This document shows positions 11,428 to 21,600 of a stretch of 64,000 nucleotides of DNA, one piece after another. This stretch comes from Ophiostoma sp. CBS 140.51 (lineage: Eukaryota; Ascomycota; Sordariomycetes; Ophiostomatales; Ophiostomataceae), in NCBI GenBank assembly GCA_029298735.1, contig JANSLP010000042.1, positions 62,001 to 126,000 of the forward strand, written 5' to 3'. Position 1 is the stretch's first letter. Each line of letters begins with the position of its first letter. The notes under the pieces were generated by a model that did no database searches, was not told the DNA's origin, and saw nothing but the letters and a program-made list of their open reading frames with translations. Position numbers and translations under genes: made by a program.

Positions 11428-12836
11428 ATGGCTGTCGGAAAGTACGAAACATTCACGAATCCCATATTGAACGTCTTTGTGCCCCTGCGTCTTTTCGTCT
11501 TTCCTCGTCTTCCGCCCTCCTGAATCTCTCTCGCGTGCGACTTCTCGAATTTTGTCTCGAAAAATAAACATCGGTGTCCGTGGACGCTTGCTTTTCTTCT
11601 GCATCGACGATTCAGTACTACATGTCCTCATTACCGATGGCCTGCTCGTTCTCTTCCCGATAAGCACAACAAATGGAACGGTTTTCACCCTGCAGGACCT
11701 GGGGCTGGAATATGGATGGCAATGGAACTCTGAGATCACACGGAACCGATGCGACACTCGCGAGATCGATTCATGGATACACCGAGAGAGACACGGACCG
11801 GACAAGAAAGACGAATCGACAACGGAGACCGCAATTGTCGATGGCGACACATGACTGGAACATCATTTGCTGACGGTGGCACTTTTTTTTTACAGGAACA
11901 AGAGATTGTCCAAGGGCAAGAAGGGCCTCAAGAAGAAGACCGTCGACCCCTTCACCCGCAAGGACTGGTACGCCGTCAAGGCCCCTACCACCTTCGCCAC
12001 CCGGGAGTAAGCATTTCCAACCCCAACGATGAGGAATCGATATGGATCGTTTGCTCGACAACAGCACTCGGCCGGGGTGGATTTGAAAGCAAGAACACAA
12101 TCTAACAAACCTCCTCTCACAGTGTCGGCAAGACGCTCGTCAACCGCACTTCCGGTCTGAAGAACGCCAACGATGCCCTGAAGGGCCGCATCATCGAGGT
12201 CTCTCTCGCTGATCTGCAGAAGGATGAGGAGCACTCGTTCCGCAAGGTCAAGCTCCGGGTTGACGAGGTTCAGGGCAAGAACTGCCTGACCAACTTCCAC
12301 GGTCTGGACTTCACCTCGGACAAGCTGCGGTCGCTCGTCCGTAAGTGGCAGACTCTGATCGAGGCCAACATCACGGTCAAGACCACCGACGACTACCTGC
12401 TGCGCCTGTTCGCCATTGGCTTCACCAAGCGCCGCCCCAACCAGATCAAGAAGACCACCTACGCCGCGTCTTCGCAGATCCGTGCCATCCGGAGAAAGAT
12501 GACCGAGATCATCCAGCGCGAGGCCAGCAGCTGCACCCTGCAGCAGCTGACTGCCAAGCTGATCCCTGAGGTCATTGGCCGCGAGATTGAGAAGTCCTCC
12601 CAGGGCATCTACCCCCTGCAGAACGTGAGTCTACTGATGCACTTTTCCAATAATATCGTCGTTTTCGTGTACATCCCACTAACAGATTACAGGTCCACAT
12701 CCGCAAGGTCAAGATGCTGAAGCAGCCCAAGTTCGACCTGGGTTCGCTGCTGGCCCTGCACGGCGAGTCGGGCGGTGGTGAGGATGGCCAGAAGGTTGAG
12801 CGTGAGTTCAAGGAGGTTGTCCTGGAGGAGGTATAA
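11428..12836 (+). CDS. rps1: 40S ribosomal protein eS1 (Rps1, S3Ae)
   Basis: Four exons, 11428-11441, 11896-12006, 12123-12624 and 12693-12836, encode 256 residues, against 255 in yeast Rps1. The protein is a structural component of the small ribosomal subunit near the mRNA exit channel. Typical family segments are visible in order: MAVGKNKRLSKGKKG at the N terminus, DPFTRKDW, VGKTLVNRTSGLK, VDEVQGKNCLTNFHG, VRKWQTLIEANITVKT, TAKLIPEVIGREIEK, and the KMLKQPKFDLG segment close to the C terminus. Every junction keeps frame (AA/G Lys, GA/T Asp, then a phase-0 junction). The first exon holds only 14 coding bases and is followed by a 454-base intron, long for this organism. The other introns are 116 and 68 bases. 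A T/C-rich leader suggests strong, growth-regulated expression. Identification is certain; the exact end of intron 1 is supported by the lysine-rich N terminus. Confidence 0.98.
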
Positions 12837-13551
12837 ATGTGCTGTTCCGTAGCTTTGTCTTTTTTTCCCCAAGGCTGAAAGGTTTTTGGGGAGGGGACGA
12901 GTTTCGTGGGAGCCCAGGTTGTGCTTTTTTTCTTTTTGGGACGATAGGTGGCTTTGAAATGAAAGAAACAGGGCTGAGGTTGTTTGACTTTATCGTTTGG
13001 TGTTTTTATTTTTTCTCTTGTGTTTCTCTGTCTTCCTCTTTTTCGTCTTCCTCCCAGCAGAGAGAAAAAAAAGGACAGAGGCGAGGGATGGGCAAAAAAA
13101 AAGAGAGAGGGGCGTTGGTATTATGCTACAATACTCTTCAAACCAAAAAGCAGTCAGGGACCATCATATACAAATGAATAAAAAAAAAGTTCAATAACCA
13201 AAGGGGTGCAGTTTCGACGTGACTTGACCGCCAGACATATACAAGAGACGAAAATCGTCAAAGTGTTAGAAGCCCTGCAAAATCTGTGACGAGTGCTGTG
13301 TGTGCAATTGGGCCAATCGCAACGCGCCAACTGCCCTGTGGACGTTAACAGTTCAGCGCCTGCCAACTGCCTTTTCAGCCTATCGCAGGGCGCCTTTCAC
13401 ATGGTATTTCAGGCTGACAGACGTCATTTCACGCGACATCTGCTTTCTTGGATAATCTCTTGACAAAACGTTCCACGGCAGCACGTTCGATACAGCTGCT
13501 TTTGATGCATATGTCTAATACAAAAAGTACCTGCACACTATACCAGCCATT
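12837..13551. other. spacer between rps1 and the Rab gene
   Basis: This 715-base stretch holds the T-rich 3' region of rps1 and the promoter of the Rab18-like gene. An A/G-rich block with runs of A lies at 13060-13190. I see no coding region. Confidence 0.6.
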
Positions 13552-14390
13552 ATGGCCGAACCAGCACTGAAGATCCTCATCATCGGGCCGTCCAACGTCG
13601 GCAAAACAGCTCGTTCGTCTCCCTTGACTTGGAGATACCTCTGTCGGAATCTTCTTCCGGGTTCCAGAGATACTGGAGCCTTACTGACACTCGGCAGTCC
13701 TCAAACGATATTGCGACAATGACTTTGACTCCAACGATGCATCAGCCACCATCGGCATCGACCTATATGTAGGCGGATTGCCCTTGTGCAGGGCTGTCGT
13801 CTCTCCTTCATTATCGTCGCTAACAGCCTTCTCTCTCCCAGGTAAAGCGGCTGTCCGTCCGCGGCAAGACATATCGTGTCATGCTCCTCGACACTGCAGG
13901 CCAAGAACGGTTCCGTACCCTATCGACAAGTTACTATCGCGGCGCCCACGGCATTGTCTTTGTCTACGACGTCACCAATCGCACAACGTTTGAGCAGATG
14001 GATAGCTGGTTTGCCGAGGCCGAGGCCAACACGGCTGTAGCAGTAGCGGCAGGGTCGACGGCCAAGTGCCAGTTCTGTCTGGTGGGCAGCAAAGTAGACC
14101 GGGCAGGCACAAGTCGCGCCGTGACGGCCGAGGAGGGAGCGGCGCTGGCTGCAAAATACAACGATGACGATAACGGTGGCGGCGTCGGCAACGACAGTGG
14201 GAAGCCGCTTTTCTTTGAGACGAGTGCACGAACGGGCGAGAACGTGCGAGAGCCGTTTGTGGCGCTGGTTGACCGGATCGTGGCATCGGGCGCAGCGAAT
14301 GCACCTCGACGAGCCGCCGCAACAGTGTCACTTGGAGCTGACAACAACGGAGAAGGAGGCGGTGGTTACCTCTCAAGCTGTGCTTGTTAA
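13552..14390 (+). CDS. Rab18-like small GTPase
   Basis: Three exons, 13552-13612, 13698-13768 and 13842-14390, encode 226 residues of a Rab-type GTPase that would act as a membrane-traffic or lipid-droplet/ER switch. Visible motifs are the P-loop GPSNVGKT (12-19), the effector threonine in ATIGID (37-42), DTAGQERF with the catalytic Gln at 65, and a final Cys-Ala-Cys for double geranylgeranylation. LKILIIG, RTLSTSYYRGAHGIVFVYDV and the overall layout match Rab18 best. The G4 motif, normally NKxD, reads SKVD (127-130), and the G5 motif is TSAR. Intron 1 uses a less usual GTTCGT donor, but it is the only choice that restores ALLKRYCDNDF. The last 50 residues contain Asn/Asp/Gly-rich insertions. 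The gene converges on the hydrolase gene, with 233 bases between the stops. Rab identity is firm; the Rab18 subclass is likely. Confidence 0.9.
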
Positions 14391-14623
14391 ACACATTCTT
14401 TCTTGACTTCTTACCATTTTGTTCTTGCTTTTCTCCATTGCGATACCCTTCATCACCTAGACGCTTAATTTATGTTCATGCCCATATATATAGATTAGAG
14501 ATATCACCTTATATAGAATAATAATGCTTTTCTTTATAAAATCAAAGTCTATATGCGAATCAGGAAATGCAACGTCTATACATAAGCCGGTTTAGTCAGG
14601 CAAATATCCAAGTTGGCTGATGT
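14391..14623. terminator. AT-rich convergent 3' region
   Basis: The 233 bases between two convergent genes are AT rich from about 14461 (repeated TATA and AATAAT elements). This is typical of shared 3'-end formation regions in compact fungal gene pairs. Individual poly(A) sites cannot be fixed from sequence alone. Confidence 0.4.
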
Positions 14624-15900
14624 TTATTCATCGTCCTTTGGTGTCAGGAAGCGGACAACGGCTGTAAGAAATCAAGTTAGCAATGGCACAAATCAGACCA
14701 ATATACATTCAATAATAGGGCATGCTTACCTTGGCGGAATGCCTCGGGATTCTCCGAGATGAGCCAGTGGCCAGCCTCGACATCGGCCACCTCAAATCGC
14801 GGGAAGAACTGTCCGATAATCGGCAGCGCCTCGTCCGGCACATAACGGCTCTTGGTGCCGCGCACAAACAACGCCGGCTTCTTAAAGCGGACCTCGTTGG
14901 GGTCCTTGAAGGGGAAATCACCCAGCGTGTCTAGGGCCTTGCCGAGCGTATCGAGCGGGATGCGGAATTGCATAATGTGCTTGCCAGCTTCTGGGCTTGG
15001 GTCGTCCTTGGGAACTTTGACGCGGTGCATGTTGCCCAGCAGGAAATGGCGAATGGTCAGCGACGACTCGTATGGCTGCAAGATCTTGTCAGCTTCAGCC
15101 TGGCGGCTGACACGGCCACGCTCAACGTCCTTCATGCCGCGGACGTATTTGCCGAAATTGCTGAGCAAGGCGGCGTCGATGGGTGCGTTGTCAACGGGGA
15201 TAATGTCGCGGACGAGGTCGGGCGACTTGAGGGCCAAGACCATGGCCGTTTTTGCGCCCCTAGACGGTCAATACGTATAAAAAAATTATGTGCCACGAGA
15301 GGAGGGTAGTAACATACATGGAGTGACCAATAATGGTCGGATCTGAAAGGTCGTGCTCGTGGATGAAGTTGGCAACGTCGTCGGCCATAGCCATATAGTC
15401 GTGGCGTGCCACATGTGATGATTCACCATGATTTCTGAGGTCCTGTAATATGTTAGAAAAACATCATAACATCAAAACGCGAAGGCGGGATTTCAAACAT
15501 ACAAGAGCATAGATAGACCGCCCCAAGTCTTGTGCCAATACTCTGATTCTGTTAGCAAGACCCCTTCATAAATCCTTTAAGTTTTTCGTACAACTTTTGA
15601 ACACATCTTGACTCACTTGCTTATACTCCGGTTGTTTTTCTTGGAGCCAAAAAGGCCGTGCAGAAACAGAATTGGCCGCGTCTTGTCGTCGGCGACTGGC
15701 TTCTCGGGCCTGTGAAGGTCAAAGGCCAGCTTGACGGGTCCATCTTCACTGCTGACAGTCTTTGATGAGAAGAAAGCAGCTGTCCGTGCTGATCTCAACA
15801 CTAGGCCCTGTGCCGGGCTTGCTGATACTAATGGCGAAGTAGAAAGCGGTATAGAGCGGTTCGCAAACCGGCAGCCCCAGATCGGAGCTCGGGCGGCCAT
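14624..15900 (-). CDS. mitochondrial alpha/beta hydrolase, ABHD11/Imo32 type
   Basis: Five exons on the minus strand (15900-15617, 15542-15503, 15442-15318, 15259-14730, 14661-14624) encode 338 residues. The protein belongs to the alpha/beta hydrolase fold and resembles ABHD11 and yeast Imo32, which are mitochondrial matrix hydrolases. The first 50 residues are rich in Arg, Ser and Ala and have few acidic residues, as expected for a mitochondrial presequence. The oxyanion region HGLFGSKKN, the DLRNHGESSH segment and the nucleophile elbow GHSMG (Ser149) are followed by Asp292 (in RYVPDEAL) and His314 (in EAGHWL), so the catalytic triad is complete. All four introns (57-74 bases) have clean donors and acceptors and preserve frame. 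The elbow is split by an intron inside its Met codon. The start is the first ATG before the presequence. It is transcribed divergently from Ecm14. Confidence 0.93.
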
Positions 15901-16669
15901 GATGATGTTGTTTTCTGTTGATTGTCTCGAGAGAAGATGAAGTTATTTTAACTCAATTGACTCAAACAAATAGTGTTTCGTCTTGTGTAAGTTCTGAAAA
16001 TACCAGAAAGTAAATAAAAAAGCGAATATATCATAAATTCTCGCGGTGAACAATATGCCGAATCTCGGGGCTCAAACGGGTACAAACGGCGAAATTATGC
16101 CAGCCACACCGGACGTCATTCAAAAGAAAAAAAAAGCAAGAAAAATAGGAAAAATACTGTGGCTGCCAGAAAGTGGGCCCTGACTGCCCCTGGCCCAGTT
16201 TGCCCAGCGAAAGCCCAGCGAGCCCAGCTATTGCGTCAGGCGCCTTAGCGAAACAAAGCGTGCAGGCTGCCCTTTAAGCGCAACGCTGATTGGTCCGATT
16301 TTCGGAACTCTACCAAAACACGACCCCACTACAAGGCTATTGGGAGGCCTTTGGTGCAGTCCAGGCCCATTGCCCGCCCTCTCTTTTCGAGATTCGAGGT
16401 CTTCTTCATGTAATCAATCAATGACAACAACCCGTCTCGTTCGCCCATCGCGACAACCACTATCGACATCTTACACGGTAGACGGGCCCGACGACGCGTG
16501 TGATACACCTCCATACATTCTTTTGCCATTACTACGTCGGAGCACGCCGCTCTCTCCCTTCGATCCGAATATCGATTTCGATTCCCGAATTGCCTCATCT
16601 TTCATCCGATAACCTAAAATAAGAGCACAAACTGCTTTGATCCGATCTTCCTTTCCAATCCAGCCCACC
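15901..16669. promoter_or_regulatory. divergent promoter of the hydrolase and Ecm14 genes
   Basis: The 769 bases separate two divergent starts, so both promoters must lie here. An inverted CCAAT box (ATTGG, 16289-16293) sits within GCTGATTGGTCC, a good HAP/CBC site. Three GCCCAG-type repeats occur at about 16193-16222. I see no gene in the interval. Confidence 0.5.
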
Positions 16670-18697
16670 ATGTGGTCCCGGAGCCTGGGTCTCGTTCTCG
16701 TGCCAGCCATTGTGCTCCTCCTGCTCATCTCGCCGGCCGCCGCCACCCGTCCCCATGCCAGCCGTATTATCACGGAACCAGTACATGGCTCGTGGTTGCC
16801 GCGTTATATGCGCTTGTCCTGGTGGCGCGACTCCATCTCCGAATACATCTTTCACTGGGACCGTTTGAGCGGCAGCAGCGATGACCCGCAACGTGCACAG
16901 TGGTACGCCGCAGCCAACTCGGCCAAGTACGCCCAGCAGACTGTGATCCGCTTCAATGTGGCCTCGCCCGACGAAGAGGCTGCTTTGGCCGCGGCGGCCC
17001 AGCGTCTCTTCCTCGACATCTGGTCATTTAATAACTACACGGGCACTGTCGACATACTGCTCGATAAGGAGGATGTGTCGTCGCTGCTGACCCTGCTGCC
17101 CAAGAGCCTGCACCGCTCGTTTACGCATCTGGTGCCGGATCTGGCTGCGGCTGTTCGCGACACGTACCCCAAGCTTTCTTCTGCCGGCGCTGGCGACGAT
17201 GCCAACGTCTTGCCTTCCAATCAACCCGACTTGTTCCTTGACGAGGAGGCTTTGGCCACGAGCGGCGGCGACACAGACAACATCTTCTTCCGCGACTACC
17301 AGCCGTACCCGGTGATTGTGCAGTGGATGAAGCTGCTGGACGTCATGTTCCCGTTTGTCAACATGGTCAGTGTTGGCGAGTCGGCCGAGGGTCGCGAGAT
17401 CTATGGCCTGCGTGTTGGCACGCAAGACAGCGGTATCAAGCGCAAGTCTTACGACAACCATGATGTTAACGATGTCGATGTCGAAGACAATAATGACGAG
17501 GAGGACGTCGACGACAACGAAGAAGAAGATGGCTTCGTGATCCTCAAGAAGAAGACGAAGCACGACAAGGCCAAGAAGGACAAGCACAGCAAGCACAACA
17601 AGGACAGGAAGAAAAAGCACAAAGAGGCCAAGAAGAGCAAGCCGTCGTCACCGCCCGGTGCCGCTGAGCCGCCCAAGAAGAGAAAGACGATTCTGATTAC
17701 GGGCGGCCTGCATGCCCGCGAGTGGATCTCCTCCAGCTCCGTCAGCTACATCGCCTGGGCCATCATCACGGGCTACGGCCACACCAACATGATCACCAAG
17801 CTCGTCGACAACTTTGACATTATTCTTGTGCCCGTTGTCAACCCGGACGGCTACGAGTACACCTGGCAGACCGACCGCCTCTGGCGCAAGACCCGCCAGA
17901 CCACCAACTTCCGCTACTGCCGCGGCTACGACCTCGACCATGCTTTCGGCTATGAGTGGGACAGCAAGACCCGCGACGAGCCCTGCTCCGAGTCCTACGG
18001 CGGTCAGTCCGCCTTCCAGGCCGTCGAGGCCCAGACGCTCTCGGCCTGGGCCCGCAGCGAGGTCGAGGACAACAATGTCGAGTTTATCGGCTTCTTGGAC
18101 CTGCACTCGTACTCCCAGCAAATCATGTTCCCCTTCTCCTACTCGTGCGCCGCCGACCCGCCCAACCTCGAGAATTTGGAGGAGCTGGCCGCCGGCCTGG
18201 CCAAGGCCATTCGTCTGTCGACGGGCGAGACGTACAGCGTCTCGTCGGCCTGCGAAGGTGTCATGGGCTTCGCCAGCGGCGGTGCTTCGGACCCGTCTAC
18301 CCGCATCGAGTCCGGTGGCGGCTCTGCCATTGACTGGTTCTACCACGAGCTGCACGCCAAGTACAGCTACCAGATCAAGCTGCGTGACACGGGCAGCTAC
18401 GGCTTTTTGCTGCCGAGCTCCGAGATTGTGCCCACGGGTGAGGAGGTCTTTAGTGCTGTCAAGTACTTTGGTGATTTCCTGCTCGGCAACAACGGCATCG
18501 AGAAGTCGTTTGAGAATGAGAGCGAGGCTGAGGCCGAGGCGGAAGTTAAGGCTGAGGCGGACGCCGATGTCGAGACAACAACGAGCGTTGACAAGATCGC
18601 CGCCGACAATAAGGTCAGCAAGATTCACGTCACCGACAACGAGGATCTGGAGCAAGAGCCGTTTGCCATCCTGCTGTCCGGCCGGAGGCGGAGGTGA
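16670..18697 (+). CDS. ECM14: inactive metallocarboxypeptidase-like protein Ecm14
   Basis: A single exon of 675 residues encodes a secreted or vacuolar member of the M14 carboxypeptidase family. Residues 1-26 form a signal peptide (hydrophobic stretch LVLVPAIVLLLLI, cleavage near AAATR). A propeptide of the carboxypeptidase activation type follows (about 90-180), then the peptidase fold. Zinc ligands are present: HAREW (His348, Glu351) and DLHSYS (His479). The general-base Glu of active carboxypeptidases is replaced by Lys570 in IKLRDTGSYGF, the hallmark of Ecm14, which is known to be catalytically inactive. Unusually, residues about 257-338 form a charged insert, first Asp/Glu rich and then Lys/His rich, placed just before the HAREW strand and flanked by Lys-Arg pairs. 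The C terminus has an Ala/Glu-rich tail (about 620-640). The start at 16670 has context CCACC and precedes the signal peptide directly. Family assignment is firm. Confidence 0.95.
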   Translation: MWSRSLGLVLVPAIVLLLLISPAAATRPHASRIITEPVHGSWLPRYMRLSWWRDSISEYIFHWDRLSGSSDDPQRAQWYAAANSAKYAQQTVIRFNVASPDEEAALAAAAQRLFLDIWSFNNYTGTVDILLDKEDVSSLLTLLPKSLHRSFTHLVPDLAAAVRDTYPKLSSAGAGDDANVLPSNQPDLFLDEEALATSGGDTDNIFFRDYQPYPVIVQWMKLLDVMFPFVNMVSVGESAEGREIYGLRVGTQDSGIKRKSYDNHDVNDVDVEDNNDEEDVDDNEEEDGFVILKKKTKHDKAKKDKHSKHNKDRKKKHKEAKKSKPSSPPGAAEPPKKRKTILITGGLHAREWISSSSVSYIAWAIITGYGHTNMITKLVDNFDIILVPVVNPDGYEYTWQTDRLWRKTRQTTNFRYCRGYDLDHAFGYEWDSKTRDEPCSESYGGQSAFQAVEAQTLSAWARSEVEDNNVEFIGFLDLHSYSQQIMFPFSYSCAADPPNLENLEELAAGLAKAIRLSTGETYSVSSACEGVMGFASGGASDPSTRIESGGGSAIDWFYHELHAKYSYQIKLRDTGSYGFLLPSSEIVPTGEEVFSAVKYFGDFLLGNNGIEKSFENESEAEAEAEVKAEADADVETTTSVDKIAADNKVSKIHVTDNEDLEQEPFAILLSGRRRR

Positions 18698-21600
18698 GCC
18701 TCTAAGTGAGGCCCGTCACAGTTTGACGGTTTAGTATATACACGATGCCATTTATTCTTTTGTTTATTTTACTTTGTCTTTATATCTGTACATCATGACT
18801 GGCGTTTCATTTCTTTGGATTCTTTTTCTTCTTTTCATTTTCTGGTTATACTTCTTAGGATCGATCTAAAATGAGACTACCTTTTTTTTCTTTTCAATAT
18901 TTTGACCTTCTTTTACGTTCAAGTGCGATTTATTCACAATCGATGACCACCCTGTGCTCATCATATGCAACCACTTTACGGCATTCCAGGCCTCAGTACA
19001 TCACATCCTGTCACATAACGAAGACATACTGCGACCGGGGACGTACGGCCTCAGACTCGGCCATGTCTGGGGACGACTGCCACCTTACAATCGAGAGCAT
19101 TCACTTACAAGTACACACACAGCCGCCCCCATGTCCTTTTACTTGCCCTCTTTCCCAATGCCACCGCGGCCGTCTCATCATCGTGTGCCGTCTCTTTTTT
19201 TGTCCATCTCCTCCCTTTCGTCATGGTGATGAGACGAAGGTCGGCCAAGTCAAACAACAGGTATGTGTACGTAGAGACGGGAGGAAACAAAACGGATAAG
19301 GGAGGAGACGAGGGACAGACGAGTAGAGACGGCAAAAAGAAGGAGGCATCATGAGAAAGCAAAGGGAACCCATTGAGACACTAGTGCAACGCTCGCTCCT
19401 CCCCCCTTCTTTTGCCTTTCCCTTCCTGCCCTGGACACATGAAGGACGAAAAAGAGGAGGGTATCACTGATGGTCAGTGGCAAGCAGTGTGCCTGCAGGG
19501 CAGAGGATGGAGTATACATAGAGAAGGGGTCTTGCAGTATCGTTGGCGACCTACATTTTCATCACCTTGCAATGTTGCTTTGCCCACCCTTCTCCCTTCC
19601 TCTTATCGTATCGCTTCCACAGTGTTACGCTCGCATCCACAATAATGAATCCTTTGTTTTTGTGTCATTCTTATGTCGAGTTTTGTGCTCTTGTTTGTGA
19701 CGGGCACATTGAAGTCGTATTTGTCAAAGCTATTTTGCACCAAGTATTGTGAACCGACATGCAGGTCGAGGCAAGGTTAGGGAAGGAAGAAGGACGGAGG
19801 AGGAAGGAAAGGATGGAGGATTTGTGGAAGATGCACCTTGCACAAGGAGGACGTCGCAGTCGTACTTTGTTTGACAGGCCTGTTCCTGCAAGGTGTGTGT
19901 AAATGCTTGTGTATTTGCCTGTGTGCCTGTCAGCTCGTACCTGTCAGACTTGGGAAAAGAGAAGGAAAAAGAAGAAGAAAAGTGCCAGAAATTTGGGCGC
20001 GGTCTGTGAGTCCTCGCATGTTCTCTCCGTATATTCGACATAAGATGTACCGCGGAAATTTGTGAGATGATTCCATGGAAGAGCAACATAACAAGATTGC
20101 TTTTCAAAAGTCGCTGTGACGTTGGTACAGACAAGAAAGAATATACGGTCAAAATAAGGACAGAAAAGGCGACCACACGCTCACTCTCAAGCAGATCATT
20201 ATCGATGGAAATCTTATGCTCACTATTCTTCATGTGCACCATCTCTTTCACGCACTGATGCTCTTTGTTCAAGCTTTGGCCTTAATCCTCTTTCAATGGC
20301 ATCCTTCGCTCCCCCGGCCTGTCAACGGAGCACTTGCCGGGCTTCACTGACCTCGCCTGTCCGTGTCATCGATTGTGATTTTTTGCCGATGCCTTGTTAT
20401 CGTGATTGCTCATTGATAGAAGGAATTAATCAGGATAACAAGCATCTGGAAACGTCTCCGCTTTACTTCGATTCTCTCGAACGCTTTCCATGTCCCCTTC
20501 TGGGCGTTTGACTGGGGACCCCCCTTTCCCCGAACGTCCAACGAACACCCCCAGAAGGAGGCCGTGGAGGCCTTGTTGCTTGGTCCCTCAATTTTGCACG
20601 ATGCAACGCTCTATCTCACGTTAGACAGGTCGGGGGGTACCAACGCAACGCTGACAGCCCTGGAAGGACATGTCGCAAAAAAAGCAAGGAAAATCGAGGC
20701 CAAGGGGAATGGAAGAATTCGATACAAAAGTCCGCCTGTTGTCTGTCTGTCCGGAAAAAATTGACCTACGAAGGCCGGGTGCCGTGATGTGACAGCGCCG
20801 ATCATTGCCCCGAAGACCGCTCACGAAGAAGTGACACCCTGGGAAAGGTTTTGAAATTCTTCACAGCAAAAAATGTCAGCCCCCTTTCACAAGAAACCCA
20901 ACTTACATTCGACGTATGCGATGGGATTGTGGGAAAAGAGAATGCGATTGCTGCCCACAGGCCCTCTCGGAATGCTAAAAATCTCGGACATTGAGTTGCT
21001 TGTCAACACTGATCTTCGGGTAAGTGAGCCTAGGCGGATACTTTTGACACAGAGAAAGAGAGTAGCATCACTCCTGTCGCTCTTTTTTCTCGGAAACAGT
21101 CACCGTCTACGGAGCACAAAAGGTGGACTATAGTGGGCTTGACCGGATCATCTTGCAGAACAGTGGATTTGCGTCTGCGATCTTCACCAGCCGCCGACTG
21201 ACCGGGGGGCACTGCCCGTTCGCGGGGGTTGTGTCGGATTTCTTTCCTTTTCTTGTTTCTTTTTCTCGCCGTTGTCACTTTACAGAGGCTCTCGAGCACC
21301 AGTACCAAGATGGTCGTGCGCTGCCTTGGGCGTTCTGTTGGCGATTTCTATCACAATGGATTGCGTAAGATACAAGGGGTATTGTTGGTTGATTGTTGGC
21401 TGCCCCTCGCGCCTGGCCACCAGAGGTCGATTCGAGAATACCGGTGAGTGAAGAAATATCAGAACCTGTTATTTGCTGAGAAGCAAGTCCTTGTATGCTA
21501 GATGTCGTGTTTTGCGCTTTGAGCTCTCCTTTGTTCCCAAGTGGCAGCGGAGGTTGATGGTGAGGGCGATGTATTCCCACAGACTTTGAGCATCTCAAGG

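Noticed and set aside
11477..11854. 125-codon frame inside rps1 intron 1
   Set aside because: It lies wholly within a well-supported intron and shows no coding character of its own.
12007..12122. Possible C/D-box snoRNA in rps1 intron 2
   Set aside because: A C-box-like CGATGAGG is present, but I find no D box (CTGA) and no terminal stem, so it does not qualify.
17446..17686. Insert in Ecm14 as an unspliced intron
   Set aside because: The stretch is in frame, has no stop, uses coding-type codons and lacks a convincing donor, branch point and acceptor set.
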